Of a DNA stretch of 64,000 nucleotides, positions 47,905 through 60,300 are shown in pieces; position 1 is the stretch's first letter, and each line of letters starts with the position of its first letter. Origin of the DNA: Selaginella tamariscina. Its lineage: Eukaryota; Streptophyta; Lycopodiopsida; Selaginellales; Selaginellaceae. Both the position numbers and the translations under genes were made by a program. The notes under the pieces were generated by a model. That model saw nothing but the letters and a program-made list of their open reading frames with translations, did no database searches and had not been told where the DNA came from. The stretch spans positions 1 through 64,000 of the forward strand of contig PUQB01000795.1 in assembly GCA_003024785.1 (NCBI GenBank), given 5' to 3'.

Positions 47905-50900
47905 TTATCCTTGTAGCACCGGTGGGTCATGAACTCTGCTGCAATTCACCAGCAAACGGTGGACCTCCATCTCACTGAGCGATCGCCTTTGTAGAAAATA
48001 TGTGACGTCCGGGTTCAAGCCAAGCACACGGCTGTAGACGAAGTACATGTGTACACATGGGCTCCAACTTTTGCTCTTCTGAAAGTAGAACAACTGCATG
48101 TAGGATAAGTATTAATAGTCACCTTTGCAGAGTCATTTCCTGCCGACACAACGAAAGCCTCCTTCCGTCCTCTAGCTGTCACTTCAACATTTCTCACACG
48201 ACCTAAAAACGTCTTGGCCTTGTGGAAATTCTTCTCTTGTTCCTTAGACATTTTTGTTGGAGTCCGGACCATACGTCCTTCGAAAGGTGGAATTGTTGTA
48301 GATCCAGCTCCACGTGGTGGCGATGGTGTTTTGTCCTTCTGACCCTCATCTACTCTTCCTGCCATCCCCTGTAAACCTTCCAGAACAAAGCCTGCATCCT
48401 GTAGTTCTCTGACCTCCTCACTTGTCAGCTTCGTTTCCTTGAGCACAGGCCAAACCGTTGGTGGTGTTGGAATTCGTGACTGAAGAATTTTGCCGTTTGG
48501 CCGCGTGAAACACCCTGAATCTTTTGGGCAGAACCACATCATCTGTTGTACATACTCCTCATTCCCCAAGGCATCAATGTACATTCGTTTTCCATAGAAT
48601 CCTGGTGCTGGCACTCTGCTTGGATAACCGATTGGTTTTCCACACAGAGCAGTTCCTTCCTGATTCATCCCCAAACACTTAACCTTACTGATGCTCCGAT
48701 TCGTCTGATGGCCCACTCTGTTTGAGCAATCTCTCTCTCCAAAACCTCTTCGAACCTTAACCTCTTTCTCCTGTTGTTTTGGACCACCCGCTCTGTGTAC
48801 TCTACATCATGTCTGTGTGAACGTCGAGCATCAGACTGTTCTGTTCCTGTGACTGTTCTCCTAACAGTTTGCACTCGAACGTTAGTGGTACTCGTGAACT
48901 CCGGGCTGGTCAAGTGTTCCTCGCCTTCCACCAGATTGATAATTGTTGATGGAGATACACTTTTCCCCTCAGAGAGTTTGCGTTGCACTCGTTTCAACAG
49001 AGTTTCCTTCGAAGGCCCTGACCCTGTATACCTCCCTTCTATTGCCGCTTTCACCTTCGCACTCTGCATAACTGCATCGGTGAGGTCTAACATTGTCGCC
49101 TCCAGCAGTGGTACTCTTTTGGCCAATCTTGCTCTTCTTGCTCTCGTGAATCACTTCAGCATTGTTTGTAGTTGGAACGCTCGCGAGTCCTTCTTCTGTC
49201 ATGTCTCCCAGTTCCGCCATGGAGATGTGGTCCTCATGCCATGTCTTCAAAGCTCGAATGTTTGACGCTCGTCCTTCCCAAAAAGACTCGAGAATTGCTA
49301 GTTGTTCTTTCTTAGATTGTTCATTCAGTGCTGCAGGCCAGGCACGAGCAAGCTTCATGTGTTCTTCGCGATGTTCTTCTGCGATCCATTTCTTTGTCAC
49401 CTGACGCACGGATTGCATAAAGTGAAACAGACAGCTTCTTTCCCTCCCTTTCATCTTTGCTCCGTTGTTGAATACTTGGCGCAAGGCTATCCATATCGCT
49501 CCAGCCTCATCCGACATGAAACCAGCAAAGTTGACATTCTCCAAACCCTGCTTCTTACAAACCTCTAGCATTGTGTTCAAGAACTTCAGCACTGCAACAT
49601 TATCTTCGCGGCACAATATCTGCGTAAGCTATAGTCACCATGGATCTGACACTGTAAGAGAGCATTAGATAACAAAGATTAGAAAGTGTTATGAAGAGTT
49701 CTACAACTTACAATGGGTCATAAAGGTGTATTCCAATTGTCGCCCAGTCTGGTATACGGTGCGTGTGGTCCAGAACAACCCATTGATCATGAAGGTCTCC
49801 TCCACTTTGACACCTTCTGATGTAGTCAACTCCTGAACCCGGTCCCTCAACTGTCATTTTGAAGATCAGAGGCTGCTCCTCAGCACCATGCAGTTCCATC
49901 CCTGGAACATGTATGACGTGAATGAAAGGTATTGGCAACTTTGTCTTCAGCTCCAGAAGACCCTCGTAACCCTCTCTAAAGTGTGTCTCCTTCTGTCTTG
50001 ATTGTGTAATCCAGTCCCGAGTCCTAAAGGAAAGGTCACGTCAGTGTGTAGAGATCTAAAGAAAAATACCTTCGATGGTTTGTTAGAGGTTCAAGTTTTG
50101 AGAGTAAACCAGTGTACGAGACTTCTCCTTCTTCCTTGAAAAGTTCTTCAAAGATGAGCTCACGCCAGCTTGAAACTCAATCACTCGTTGATTGGTTCGC
50201 GGACTGCTCTTTACCACGTTGCTGACACTAGATCTGGCACGCTGAACGTTTGAAGCTGACACTGAGGGGCTGACTGGATGCTGATGAACACCTCTGTGAA
50301 TGAACAACCTTGTAAAAGAAATGTCGTCTGGCAGAATGTAGTACACATAAGCCGGACAAGTGTGCACTAGCAATGGCTCCTCTCCACAATGCTTACATTT
50401 CATGCCTATTACTTTGCCTGTCTCAGTTGTCTTTGCCTTCTCCACAGCACCCTTGAAGTGACATTCATTTGCTTTCTTCTCAAAAGCCAAGTAGGGGCAG
50501 GTAGGATTGATGCATTTGAGATGTCCGACACATGAACTTCGACTGACTCGCCGGAACATGCCAGTGTGTTGTGCTCGGGTGTGTCCAATGGTAGCAGCCA
50601 TCCTTGCGATTCATCCCCAAGTACTTCTCTGTGCTTTCTTTCTTTGGAGGAAGTTCGTAAATGACATTTCCATTGTATATCTGCGGTAGTTCAGAGACTC
50701 GTTTAACTTCAGACGAACCAATGAGATCCTTCCCTATCCTACATTTGTCTGCTCTTAGAAGACACACCAGCATGGATTCCTCACGCTCCTTGTCCGCAAC
50801 CTGAACAACGGGCCCTTTGCCGGGCACAATGTGTAAAAGACAAACTGGTTTGATGCATTGCCTTCTGGTAACAACTCCACATCTTCTCCAGAACTCGCAG

Positions 50901-51035
50901 AAACTGACATCAATTGAACCACATGTATACTGAACCAACAAGGAATGTTGAAAGCAAGTGAAGATCATGTTCAAACACAAAAGCATTTCCATCTTCATCG
51001 ACTGGGAAATCTTTGTCATAGGTAACTCTGGCCAT
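47905..51035 (-). CDS. MULE transposase (WRKY/GCM finger, DDE, SWIM)
   Basis: The start is taken at the ATG at 51035 (MARVTYDKDFPVDEDGNAFV), the same start as in MULE I. Domains in order: a WRKY/GCM-type zinc finger at about 50520-50290 (CKHC, then HTCPAYVYYILP and TRLFIHRGVHQHP); the MULE catalytic region with WVVLDHTHRIPDWATIG (first Asp, near 49776), an intron near 49700-49640, FMSDEAGAIWIALRQVF (second Asp, near 49517) and RSCLFHF (the C-x2-H motif, near 49440); and a SWIM finger near 48110-48040 with CSCSTFQ and CVHMYFV. This is the standard layout of autonomous Mutator-like transposases, which cut and paste DNA by binding terminal repeats. Some frame changes occur (near 50570 and 49610), so activity is doubtful. 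Introns are not fully resolved. Confidence 0.8.
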
Positions 51036-51480
51036 GACAACGCAAGGAGAAAGCTCGGTGGTTTAGGAAAGCAAAGCAAAAGATTAAACACACTCTCGTT
51101 CGCCAAAAAAAATTATAATCGTTGATAATAAACGTGAATACACTTTTGTATATAATTAATTCTACCCAGCTCACAGTGTTCTTAATGCTGTCCTCTCTAG
51201 TATCACCGATTTAATTTAATTACTACCTTTTATGATTTGAAATATCTTCACCTTTACCAATTATTCACATATTTTAATATTAACCCTAAATATTAATGTC
51301 ACATTTATTCCGTAGGGTTCACTGTTTTCATTGCGGCTAGGGTTTTTTGGTAGATAGGGTTTACTGTTTCCACTGCGGCTAGGGTTTTTTCAATCTCAGA
51401 TCTGAGTTCTGAAATCTCCTCCAAGGGGCTTGAGAGGAGCGGCGCCATCCATTTCGAGTCGATTCGTGCAGCGCCCAAGT
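51036..51480. promoter_or_regulatory. Divergent promoter region of MULE II
   Basis: This non-coding stretch separates the two head-to-head genes. It contains two direct copies of GCGGCTAGGGTTTTTT (near 51338 and 51377), and GGCGCCATCCATTTCGAG. The matching region in MULE I is 28216-28685. Promoter function is inferred from gene orientation. Confidence 0.45.
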
Positions 51481-51499
51481 AAATCAATCGAGATTTCTG

Positions 51500-52236
51500 T
51501 GCCGATTTAGATTGTCGGCACCATCCTGCTCAGTCGGCGGCCACAAGGTATGTGCAATTTCTTTATTTTATGATTTGCGGCTCAAATAATTTATTTTTCA
51601 GAGTAAAGGGTCTTCCCATTTGTGCCGACTGAGAGTGACGGCACCATCCTGGTTCAGTCGGCAGCCACAAGGTATTTTCAATTTGTTTATTTTTTGCTTT
51701 GCGGCTCAAGTATCGTATCACAATGTTTTTTTTTTCAGAGTTAATGGGTCTTCCATTTGTGCCGACTGAGAGTGACGGCACCATCCTGGTTCAGTCGGCA
51801 CACAAGGTATTTTCAATTTGTTTATTTTTTGCTTTGCTCAAGTATTCGTATCACAATGTTTTTTTTTTCAGAGTTAATGGGTCTTCCCATTTGTGTCGGA
51901 ATCCCAGAGATAAAGGGTCTTCCCATTTGTGCCGACTGAGAGTGACGGCACCATCCTGGTTCAGTCGGCAGCCACAAGGTATTTTCAATTTGTTTATTTT
52001 TTGCTTTGCGGCTCAAGTATTTTTTTTTTTCAGAGTTAATGGGTCTTCCCATTTGTGCCGTCTGAGAGGGACGGCACCATCCTAGCTCAGTCGGCACCAT
52101 TATCTCTTCAGTGCCGTCTGAGAGGGTGGCACCAACTGTCTCAGTCGGCAGGATATGTTCTTCTACTTCTCTGTGCCGACTGAGAGGGTCGGCACCATCT
52201 AGCTTGAGTCGGCAGCCACAAGGTTAGTCATCTTTG
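51500..52236 (+). repeat. Tandem exon-intron-like units with GCCGACTGA hairpins
   Basis: Five units repeat. Each has an acceptor-like poly-T/CAG, an exon-like block AGTTAATGGGTCTTCCCATT - TGTGCCGACTGAGAGTGACGG - CACCATCCTGGTTCAGTCGG - CAGCCACAAG, and a donor-like GTATTTTCAATTTG opening a 50-65 bp intron-like stretch. TGCCGACTGA and its complement TCAGTCGGCA sit in each block and could pair as a hairpin. The last block has extra hairpin copies (52050-52220). Its donor leads, through an intron ending TTTGCTTTCCAG near 52290, to the start of the companion gene. MULE I has the same array. Confidence 0.85.
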
Positions 52237-52255
52237 ATTTTTATTTTTATTTTGT

Positions 52256-55200
52256 CTCCTAATCAATTGACTTGTGTGTTTGCTTTCCAGAGTTTACAAA
52301 ATGGTGAGAGCTTCAAAACGTCTTACTAGAGACTGCGCCTGATGAAGAGCCAGGGAAGAGAAGAGGATATCGAAGCACAAGCGAGGCAAGAGAGGAGAAC
52401 CATCTAATGTAGCAAAGGAGGATCCTCCAGTGACTCAGTCTGAAGTAGTACCAGTTGAGCAGGAGCAGCCTCCATCAACCATCACAGATTTCCCGGAGAG
52501 CTCGTCGCAGTTGCCTCCTTCATCCGCTGAGGTTACAGTCCTGAACGAGCAAGTGCAGATGACAGAGGCAGTTGAAGCTAGCGAGGACGACTTGGAGGAG
52601 GCAGTCAGCAAAAAGAGAGGCCGCGGGAAAGCTGATCCAAAAGGCAAGAAGGCGAAGAGCGATAAGGAGCCGAAGGAGTTATACAGCATACCGGCTAGCC
52701 TGCATTTGGAGAGCTCAGCGAACCTGCTCGACAAAATTACTATCAAGGGACTTGGTGATCCTCCTGATGTGCCCATCTGTAGAATGCATTCGAACGAGGT
52801 GGTTCGACGAGTGAACCCAGGGGACTTGGACATGCTGGTGTCATCGTTGAAGAAGGCTGGTTATCTACGCAACACGGCCTTGTTCATTCTGTCCATCGGA
52901 GATCCACTCACTACTGAGGAGCTATCGGAGCTGTCGAAGGACACGGTTCAGTACGAGCAGCACCGGTCTTTCGAGCAAGCTCTTACTCAGCCGGAGTACA
53001 AACAGTGGGCTTCGAGGCTCTCAAACCGGAAGTTCAGCTGCTGGAGGAACCATAGGCTACAGGCTTTGCAGAAGCTCTACCGGGAGGATGCAGAGGACAA
53101 CCAGCGATGGGCTATTCGCGTTCGATCGAGTTTCATCTCCACGGAGAACCTCGACAATCTTCAACTGGTTTCGATGTTCCAATCGATAAACATGTGAGTA
53201 TTTTCTTTTCTTTTCGTTAAGGGTCTAGACTTACAGTTTCATTGAACAGATCTTCAGCAACATCTGTGGAAACAACGCTACCACATATTCTCCTCGCTAT
53301 AAAGGCGGTCTGCACTAGTACCGAAGGAACTCAAAAATCCTCGAGTCACTCACGGAGGTTGATCGTCTTGAGGTGCGGAAGTGGAAGGAGAGTTCAACAG
53401 GAAAGACGGCTTGGCATCCTCTTCCAAACCTGATCTGCGCAAAGATCCTTTTCAAGGTAACCTCAATTTGATTGATAGGAAAGAAGTTTTTAACTTATTT
53501 ATGTGCAGAACGAGATCGACGATGATCTCGAAAGCAGTCACTAGTGCTAAAGGCAATCCACAACTTGAGCTTGAACCTGAAGCAGCTAGTGTACAAGAAG
53601 CATGACAAGCGTATGCACAAGTTCCTCTCTATCATAGACCCAGAGTTGGGGGAGGAGTGGTTCCAGAAGGTGACGAACATCTCTCATAAGCAGTGTCACT
53701 GGATGGGCATTGAGAAGCTGTACGCGATGTCAAAGGCGAAGATTTCCAAACATGCTGCAACTCCGATACTTGAACAAGCTCACTCGTCTCGAATCCAAGG
53801 CAGAACAACAGACACTTGGGCTACCAGGCATGCAGGACAAAGAGTGGATCAAGTGGTTCACCTTGGACTTATATTGGAAGTGTGTGAGGAAAGCCATTCA
53901 GATCCTTAAGGTTGCGAGAGGATGGTGAAGAAGTTGGAACGGATGTCGACTTCATGAGCTGGTTTGACGAGATGCAAACTCGAAGCAAGTGCCTGGTCTT
54001 TCAGCCCTTCCATGACTGCATACGGTTCACTTTTGATGGAGCCGAATGAGTTTCTGGAGTGAGGATCTGCACGGATGATATGGAGGTAAGCTTTCATTCC
54101 AGCATTGCTACTGACTAACTTTGTGTTACAGGTTCATACTGGCGAAGAAAATGGCACCGTCTCAACGATGAAGCTGTGGATAGATCATACAAGTGAGCCT
54201 CACATGTGGTCGAAGAGCAGAGGAGCTCTAACACCGTTCGAACAGGAGCATGTTCCATTCTGGCTCGACTGTCCGTCGCAACAGCCACCAGCTTGGGAGA
54301 GCTCACTGTTCGACGTGCATGGCAATGATCTACCAGCGATTGTTTGGGAGCCAAAGTAGAGGCTATCAAGAAGAGCAAGATGAAGAAGACGGTGCGGAAG
54401 ACATCTACACCTGCAAAGGGATCGGGAGCGGGACCAAGCTCTTCTACAGCACCTCCGCCGGCAATCGACTTTACAATCAATGAGGTGCAGCCACTTGTAG
54501 CTGGTTTGGACATCAAGGACGACCTGATGACCTTCATCCCGACACTGGCTGCATCCCGTGGATCCTACGACCTGGTTGTGTGATATGGAGGAGATGAGCA
54601 GGTCTTTCTTCGAGCCGGGTGCTTCTTAGACAGAGGTGTACACCAAGCTCCGACAACAGGTTGACAGACAACATACGGCTGAGTCACAAACGGTGTTCCA
54701 GGAAGTGGTAGGTGAATACGGCTTCAACCTCATCATCCTCGACTTGCCCAATGAGCTTGTATATGGAGGTGCTAGCATCAACAAGGACATTGTGCAGCTA
54801 GATCCGGTGAAGTTTGAGGAGGCCTTGCAGTTCAGTGGAATGCACTTGGCAGCGATGGTTTCATGGTCGTCTTCGCGAGTTCTCCTTCTGTTTCGGTGTG
54901 ATTCAGGCGGTTGCGTAATCAACTTGGAGGTTGCAGGACTTACAGCGTCTACCGTGCACGAGGCTGGGGATACCGTGACAAAATTAAGGTAAGCTAACTA
55001 TTCAAGTTCAAGTTAACTTGTCTATGTGGCAGGATAACTTGTTGGTTCTCTTGGTGCTGCAAAGCTCTGAGAAGAAGTCGAAGAGGCCAAACCCTTTGGC
55101 ATTGACGAACATGATCCTCGTCGATACCGCCGACCATTTTCAGGAGCTTGGTAAGGAAGTACTTTACTTTGTTATTCCTAATGGAAGTTTGTGTAGGATG

Positions 55201-55479
55201 ATGATTCAACCGAAGAGTGTTCAACTCATGCAACTTTTGATGAGCGTCTCAGTAGACCTGGCGACCTAGTCTGGGATATTGGTTCCAGAACCGAATCATC
55301 GTTGTTATTGCCATCGAGCTCGGAAGAAATATTATAGGAACCGAGAAAGAGTTTCGAACTCTCTAGGTTGGCAACAAAACAAGCTCGCAAAGGAAATACC
55401 TGCTCAGACACCTCCACGTCCAAGCCTAAATGGTGGTTCGAGAACTGCAGCTTTACTTAAGATGAAGAAGAAACTTTAG
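52256..55479 (+). CDS. ParB-like / N6-N4 DNA methyltransferase-like companion protein
   Basis: The N-terminal part (52290-53197) carries a basic tract, KKRGRGKADPKGKKAK (likely nuclear signal), then a ParB-like domain: DVPICRMHSNEVVRRVN, DLDMLVSSLKKAGYLRNTAL and the G/NHR-type motif CWRNHRLQALQKL. GT-AG introns follow at about 53192-53250 and 53457-53509. The middle has HKFLSIIDPELGEEWFQKV and HTSEPHMWSKSRGALTP. The C-terminal part has a motif IV-like GFNLIILDLPNELVYGGA (near 54720) and then a motif I-like GDLVWDIGS (55260), better kept in MULE I as DIGSGTGSS, then KSFELSRLATKQAR. Motif IV before motif I is the order of beta-class amino-methyltransferases. Several frame changes remain. The true start is unresolved. 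The role is unknown; ParB-methyltransferase fusions are known from phages and prophages. Confidence 0.6.
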
Positions 55480-55670
55480 CTAATGTGTATTAAGTAATAA
55501 ATTAAGCTAATATAAAAAGAATAAGGTAAAATACAACAGTTTTACTAGAAATGTTTTTTTCCGACTGAGGCTAGACCAGAAAGAATATTCTAAAATATTC
55601 TAGAATTTCTAAAATATTCGAGCCCATGCTCCTGGCCCCAAGCCTCCAAAATGCGACACTCATAAAGACT

Positions 55671-56785
55671 ATGCAATGTCCGATAGCACTTGACAACCAC
55701 TCAATATCTACGCAGAACCACTCTACCAAACGTGTGTGTGTCTCTGTTTGATAAGATAAATATTATCAGAGATTCCTCAGAAACTGTATCTGTTTGACGT
55801 GGTGTGTTCATAGTCTGAGTCGTACATTATAAATACTCACAAGACTTCTTCCATTTTTCGTTCAAATACGTTTGAAACAATGCCTTCCATCGATTATACT
55901 TATACACACACACACTATATATAAATATTCTATTAAATAGTAAGCGCTATACCTCTTTCTACAAATGATGACGTTCAATCATATACGCACATTGGTAGGC
56001 GACTACTGTCTCTTTTTTAAAATGAAATATGTACATTGGGAGGTGCTTATTGTTTCCGACACAACTTCATACATACGAAAGCACGATGGCATTTCTAAGA
56101 AGCTAATTGATGGGTAATTTCTCAGATTAGTTTCATGAAACCTTCTATTATAATAATATTAGTGTATTATGTGTCGATGAACCTTTCAACATTGCGATCT
56201 CACACACATAAGTGAAGTGAATACATCTGTATATTTTAATCATGTAAATCATAACAATAAATTAATTATATTCCACCTGCAATTTCAAATTTAGAGACTA
56301 AATATTATATATTAGTTTTATTTCCATATTAAATTCAATATTATATTTATTACTATGTTATATTATATAATATTGTACGCTTTTTAAAATATTTTTAGTT
56401 GATATTATATTATCACTACAGCAAGATTTTGAAAAACTTACAGTGAGAATTTTTATTTTCAAAATAAAATTCCATCATTAAGTAAAAATTATTAAATTTA
56501 GAAACATTTTAAACTTGAAATTATCATTGATCCTGTAAATTTGTGTTACTGATTTAATTCGATCCGTTCTTTTTACTAATTTGTTATTTTCCCGTTGGCT
56601 TAAATAATTTTTAATTTTTTCTATTTATTTATCTAAATATATATAGTATTCTTCTTAAAATATATATAGTAAACTATATCTTATATTAATAATATTTTAA
56701 AAAGACCAAGGTACAACATTTTTAAAATTTAAATGGAACAACTTAAATTTAAATTCCTTTGTGCTTAAAAGTAAGAGTTTAGGGT
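55671..56785 (-). pseudogene. P450 promoter/start fragment and spacer
   Basis: On the minus strand, about 56040-55850 resembles the sequence upstream of and at the start of P450 copy C (62030-62170): GAGACAGTAGTCGCCTACCA, ATGATTGAACG, CATTTGTAGAAAGAGGTAT, ending in ATCGATGGAAGGCATTG with the ATG at 55890. Nothing further of the gene follows. The rest of the interval is AT-rich without recognisable genes. Confidence 0.5.
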
Positions 56786-56789
56786 TTAC

Positions 56790-57297
56790 CCTATTACTCG
56801 TATCTCTGAACTCAAAATATCCAAACGTATGAAGAAAGTTGGGGAGGAAATCACGGTGTAGTTGATTGTCATGGTGTATAACTGAAGCAGATCTCAGTAA
56901 CCTTTATTGCTGTTGTTAAGGAGACATTCCTTTTACATCCACTTACACCTTGTTGGTGCCCGCACGCATCAATCGGAATGTGTCGTCAATCCAAAGTATA
57001 CATCCCTCCCTCTCGCTCCCACACACAAGGACCAGCTTGTGTTGTTATGCAACTACGTGGGAGTCACCCGGTGTGTTTAATCCCGGTGAGAAACTCGTTG
57101 ATACCATTTGGAGAATGTGCCGTGGTATGTTCTTGGGTTAAGAATGGTTGAGATACCGCTGGCCCATCTTGTGCATGCATTTGAGTGGAGAGGTAGAAGA
57201 GGAAATGCTTAGCATGGAAGAAGTGTCTGGAATCACTCTGAGTAGGAAATTCGCTTTCAAAGCATTGCTACACCAATTGAATTCTATTGAAGCTTGT
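56790..57297 (+). pseudogene. Cytochrome P450, copy B (last exon only)
   Basis: This is homologous to exon 3 of copies A and C: VVKETF then LLHPLTP (ExxR-region K-helix, near 56910), the heme-loop area (NVPWYVLGLRMVEI, near 57110-57150) and the terminal HLVHAFEWR. Frame changes and stops are frequent. No upstream exons are found, so it is a truncated pseudogene. Its 3' flank is interrupted by a copia element; the flank resumes after 61525 (ATGCTTTCATAATATAC), matching the 3' flank of copy A. Confidence 0.75.
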
Positions 57298-57300
57298 TTA

Positions 57301-60300
57301 TGTTGAGCTGAAATCAAGGAGATGATGGCCTCAATCTTTGGCTGCTTTCAAGGCTTAATAGTCATTAAGATATTTCAGAATAGAGTTGTATATATTATGT
57401 GTGAACTAATAGGCAAGAGCAGTTGTTTCCTTTCTTTTCTGATTGAAAGATCATTCATTCGTTCATGTATCAAAGCAGGGTCAAAAAGATGGAGATGCTG
57501 CTACCGTTACATTCTTCAACGGCCATTCCATTACCATTTATGGTTCTAGAAATTTCTTAAGATGGAGACGCCGGATGAAGCTCATCCTCAAAGGCAAGGG
57601 AGTGTGGGGCATGGTCAATGGAGACGAGCTCAAACTAGGAGCTGATGCTGGATACAAAAAATTGGACACCTGGAGTCGGCGAGAGATAAAGGCATGGCAA
57701 CAATTGGATAGCTATGATGGAGAGTGTGTTGGATGATCTCAATCTCGAGGACAACTACACCAGCAAAGATCTATGGAGAAGCTCTGCGACAAGCACAAGT
57801 TGCAAACTCATGTGCAGATTGGACACCTCTACACATAGATGGTCAATTATGTGGTGGTCTGAATTTAATAACTTTGACCAGTTTGGGACAAAATGAAAAA
57901 CACATACAGGCAGATTGAGGAGTATGACAAAGACAACAAGCTTCCTCCTTCCCTCCAAAATTACTTCTTTCTTCAATCTAATTTTTTCATTCCCCTCGAA
58001 AACTTGATGCAAGTTGAGAAGCTTCACTTACTAGATGTAATACTTCCGTCAAGGAGGAGATAATCATGCGGAAGGATGTGGGAATTGGCAGTTCAAATTC
58101 TGATCAAGCCTTGTTTGCAGGAACTTCTAAAGTAAATTAGAAAGAAGAAAAAGAACAAGGTAAAATCAAAAGGAGATTCAAGCTAAAGGAGACTAGGAAG
58201 GATAAGAAAAAAGAATAATTGGGTTACTGTAACAAAGCTAACCATGATGACAGATTGAAGATAAACATCTTCAAAAGCAATTGGAGGAAATCAAGTTTGG
58301 GAAGCCATCAACTTAACTATGAACGCCTATTAGGAGGCTTGGTTATTGAGATCAAAACCGAAACTTGCAACAACACAATGGTAAAAGGCTCTTTTGTGAT
58401 AGTACTACTCACTTGACTTGGCATAAGGATCATTATGTTAAGTATTATGACTGTCTTGGCCAACATGCAATTCAATTGGGAGACAATAGTGAATATCACG
58501 TGCATAGAATCGATGAAATCAACATTCACACATTTGAAGGGGATCTCACACTCGCTGGGTAATGTTATAGTTTTTACTATGACTCGACCTTACTTTGGAG
58601 ATTGATTGTTGTTACCTACTATAATATGTTGATGGACCTTAGATGTAATGAGAAACAGTCCCACTTAGTGCACTTAGGTGTTTAGGGGTAATCGGCCAGT
58701 TATCCTTAGATATCGCGAGAAACTCTAAATGAAGGTAGCACTTACCTTCTAAAAAACCCACCCCAATTTTGACTTTCCAGTTAAATTGATTAGTTAAGAC
58801 ATATGAGTTTGGCGTATTAAGTAGGGTTAAGAACACCCGTAGGATTGACCTAACCCTAGGGTTGCCCTAACCCCCACCCGCTTGGGTAGGTTTTTAAGGT
58901 TAGGAGGTAGGCTAAGTTAAACACTCATCTCGACTAAATAAGGGGCTGACTAATTTCGTGCCAGCCTACTTACACATTTAGGAAAAAAGGGGGCTCTATC
59001 ACATAAATAAAATAAAGTATATAGTAGGAGACCTCATGGGTTCATGACTGAGTTCGTTGCTCTTTTGCCGATGCAAGCTTTATCTTGTGTCGTTAAGTTA
59101 CAACCTTATGTTATGTCATCTTAACTTTCAGATAATAGGGGTACGTCCCACCTTCAAGGTAGCTCACCCTTAATATTGATAAATTCATGCTTGGAAGGTC
59201 TTGTAGAGAATGCACGTTTCAAGAGGCAAAGGTTGAGCTTGTCTTTATTTTCCTCTTCCACGTCAGTTAGGTGTAGCACTCATGCCCAAGCAAGGCACAT
59301 TCATGTCCTTATCCAACTGTGGGCATGGATTTTGTTTGACAGATTCACGTTACTCAATTCTTAAGGTTCATTGAGGGGTTTTAGAATTGGCATTTAAGAG
59401 CCACATTTATGGCACTTGTTGCAACTCTTGAATCTAAGGGACTATGGCATGATAACTTACATCATGGAAGGTAGTGTCACATGAAGATGTGATACTGGGC
59501 TAAATGTCACACGATACAACGCCCAAAGCACACCCTTTTGAGTTGTGTCATGAGTTTGTTGCCAAAGGGTTGGATACTTTAGTAAATGCTTATGCTCGCA
59601 TTAGGGTGCTAAGCCTTGGGCATCCACTAAATGGAGGTTAAGTTTCGTAACTAGGTGTGCTTTGGCACACTTGACTAAGGAGTGTTCTCTTTGGAATCCC
59701 AGGGTTAAACAACCTAAGCTTGTTAGTAGGACCTTTTCATGAGCACTCACAAAGTCATGTACTTAAGGTTATCCAAGCCTAACCTTAGGGAGTTTACTTA
59801 GCAAAACACTCGTGTCCTCACTAAGTATTAGCCTTAGGTTTAGGGTATGACTTAACCACTCAAACCCTAGTCGTGGTTTAGGGTACCCCTTGTTGCCCTA
59901 AAAGGGTTTTATTCCCGGATGAGGGTGATTTCTCAAGAAATAAGTGACGATGCCTTAACTCTGTCATAAGGGTATGTGTGAGACACATTTCCTTTGTGGG
60001 TTAGCATGAGCTTATCTCTACTGGGAGGATCCTAAAGTTTATACTTGGAATATCCTCTAGGGTTTGGGATGGTCATTTTAGAGGACTTAGGGTAGACTCT
60101 AAGTCTTCTGTTTAACTAGGCATCTGAGTCAGACTCTTGGGTCATCTTGGAAGATTTAACGTTGCTCACACATGGTGATGACACCGGATGGTCACTAGGC
60201 AGCCACGTGTTGGCCTTTTAGGTTAAAACTTTGACATGTAATGTTTGCTCCTTCTTTACACAAAGATTTACTTTCTATTGTTAAAATAATTAATATGGGT

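Larger units (their letters stand above)
47743..55660. mobile_element. MULE II: Mutator-like transposon, 7.92 kb
   Basis: The direct repeat CATAAAGACT flanks it (47733-47742 and 55661-55670), a 9-10 bp target duplication. The left end is GGGGTCTCGGCGAAAAGGAGGC and the right end, read inward, is AGTGTCGCATTTTGGAGGCT. The inverted repeats are short and imperfect, as in MULEs with degenerate ends. The transposase gene runs leftward (51035 to 47905) and the ParB/methyltransferase-like gene rightward (52256-55479), with about 0.45 kb between transposase start and the first repeat unit as a shared promoter region. Both genes are closer to intact than those of MULE I, but frame changes remain. Confidence 0.9.

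Noticed and set aside
48774-49668. Plus-strand open frames in MULE II.
   Set aside because: They are antisense to the transposase catalytic region.
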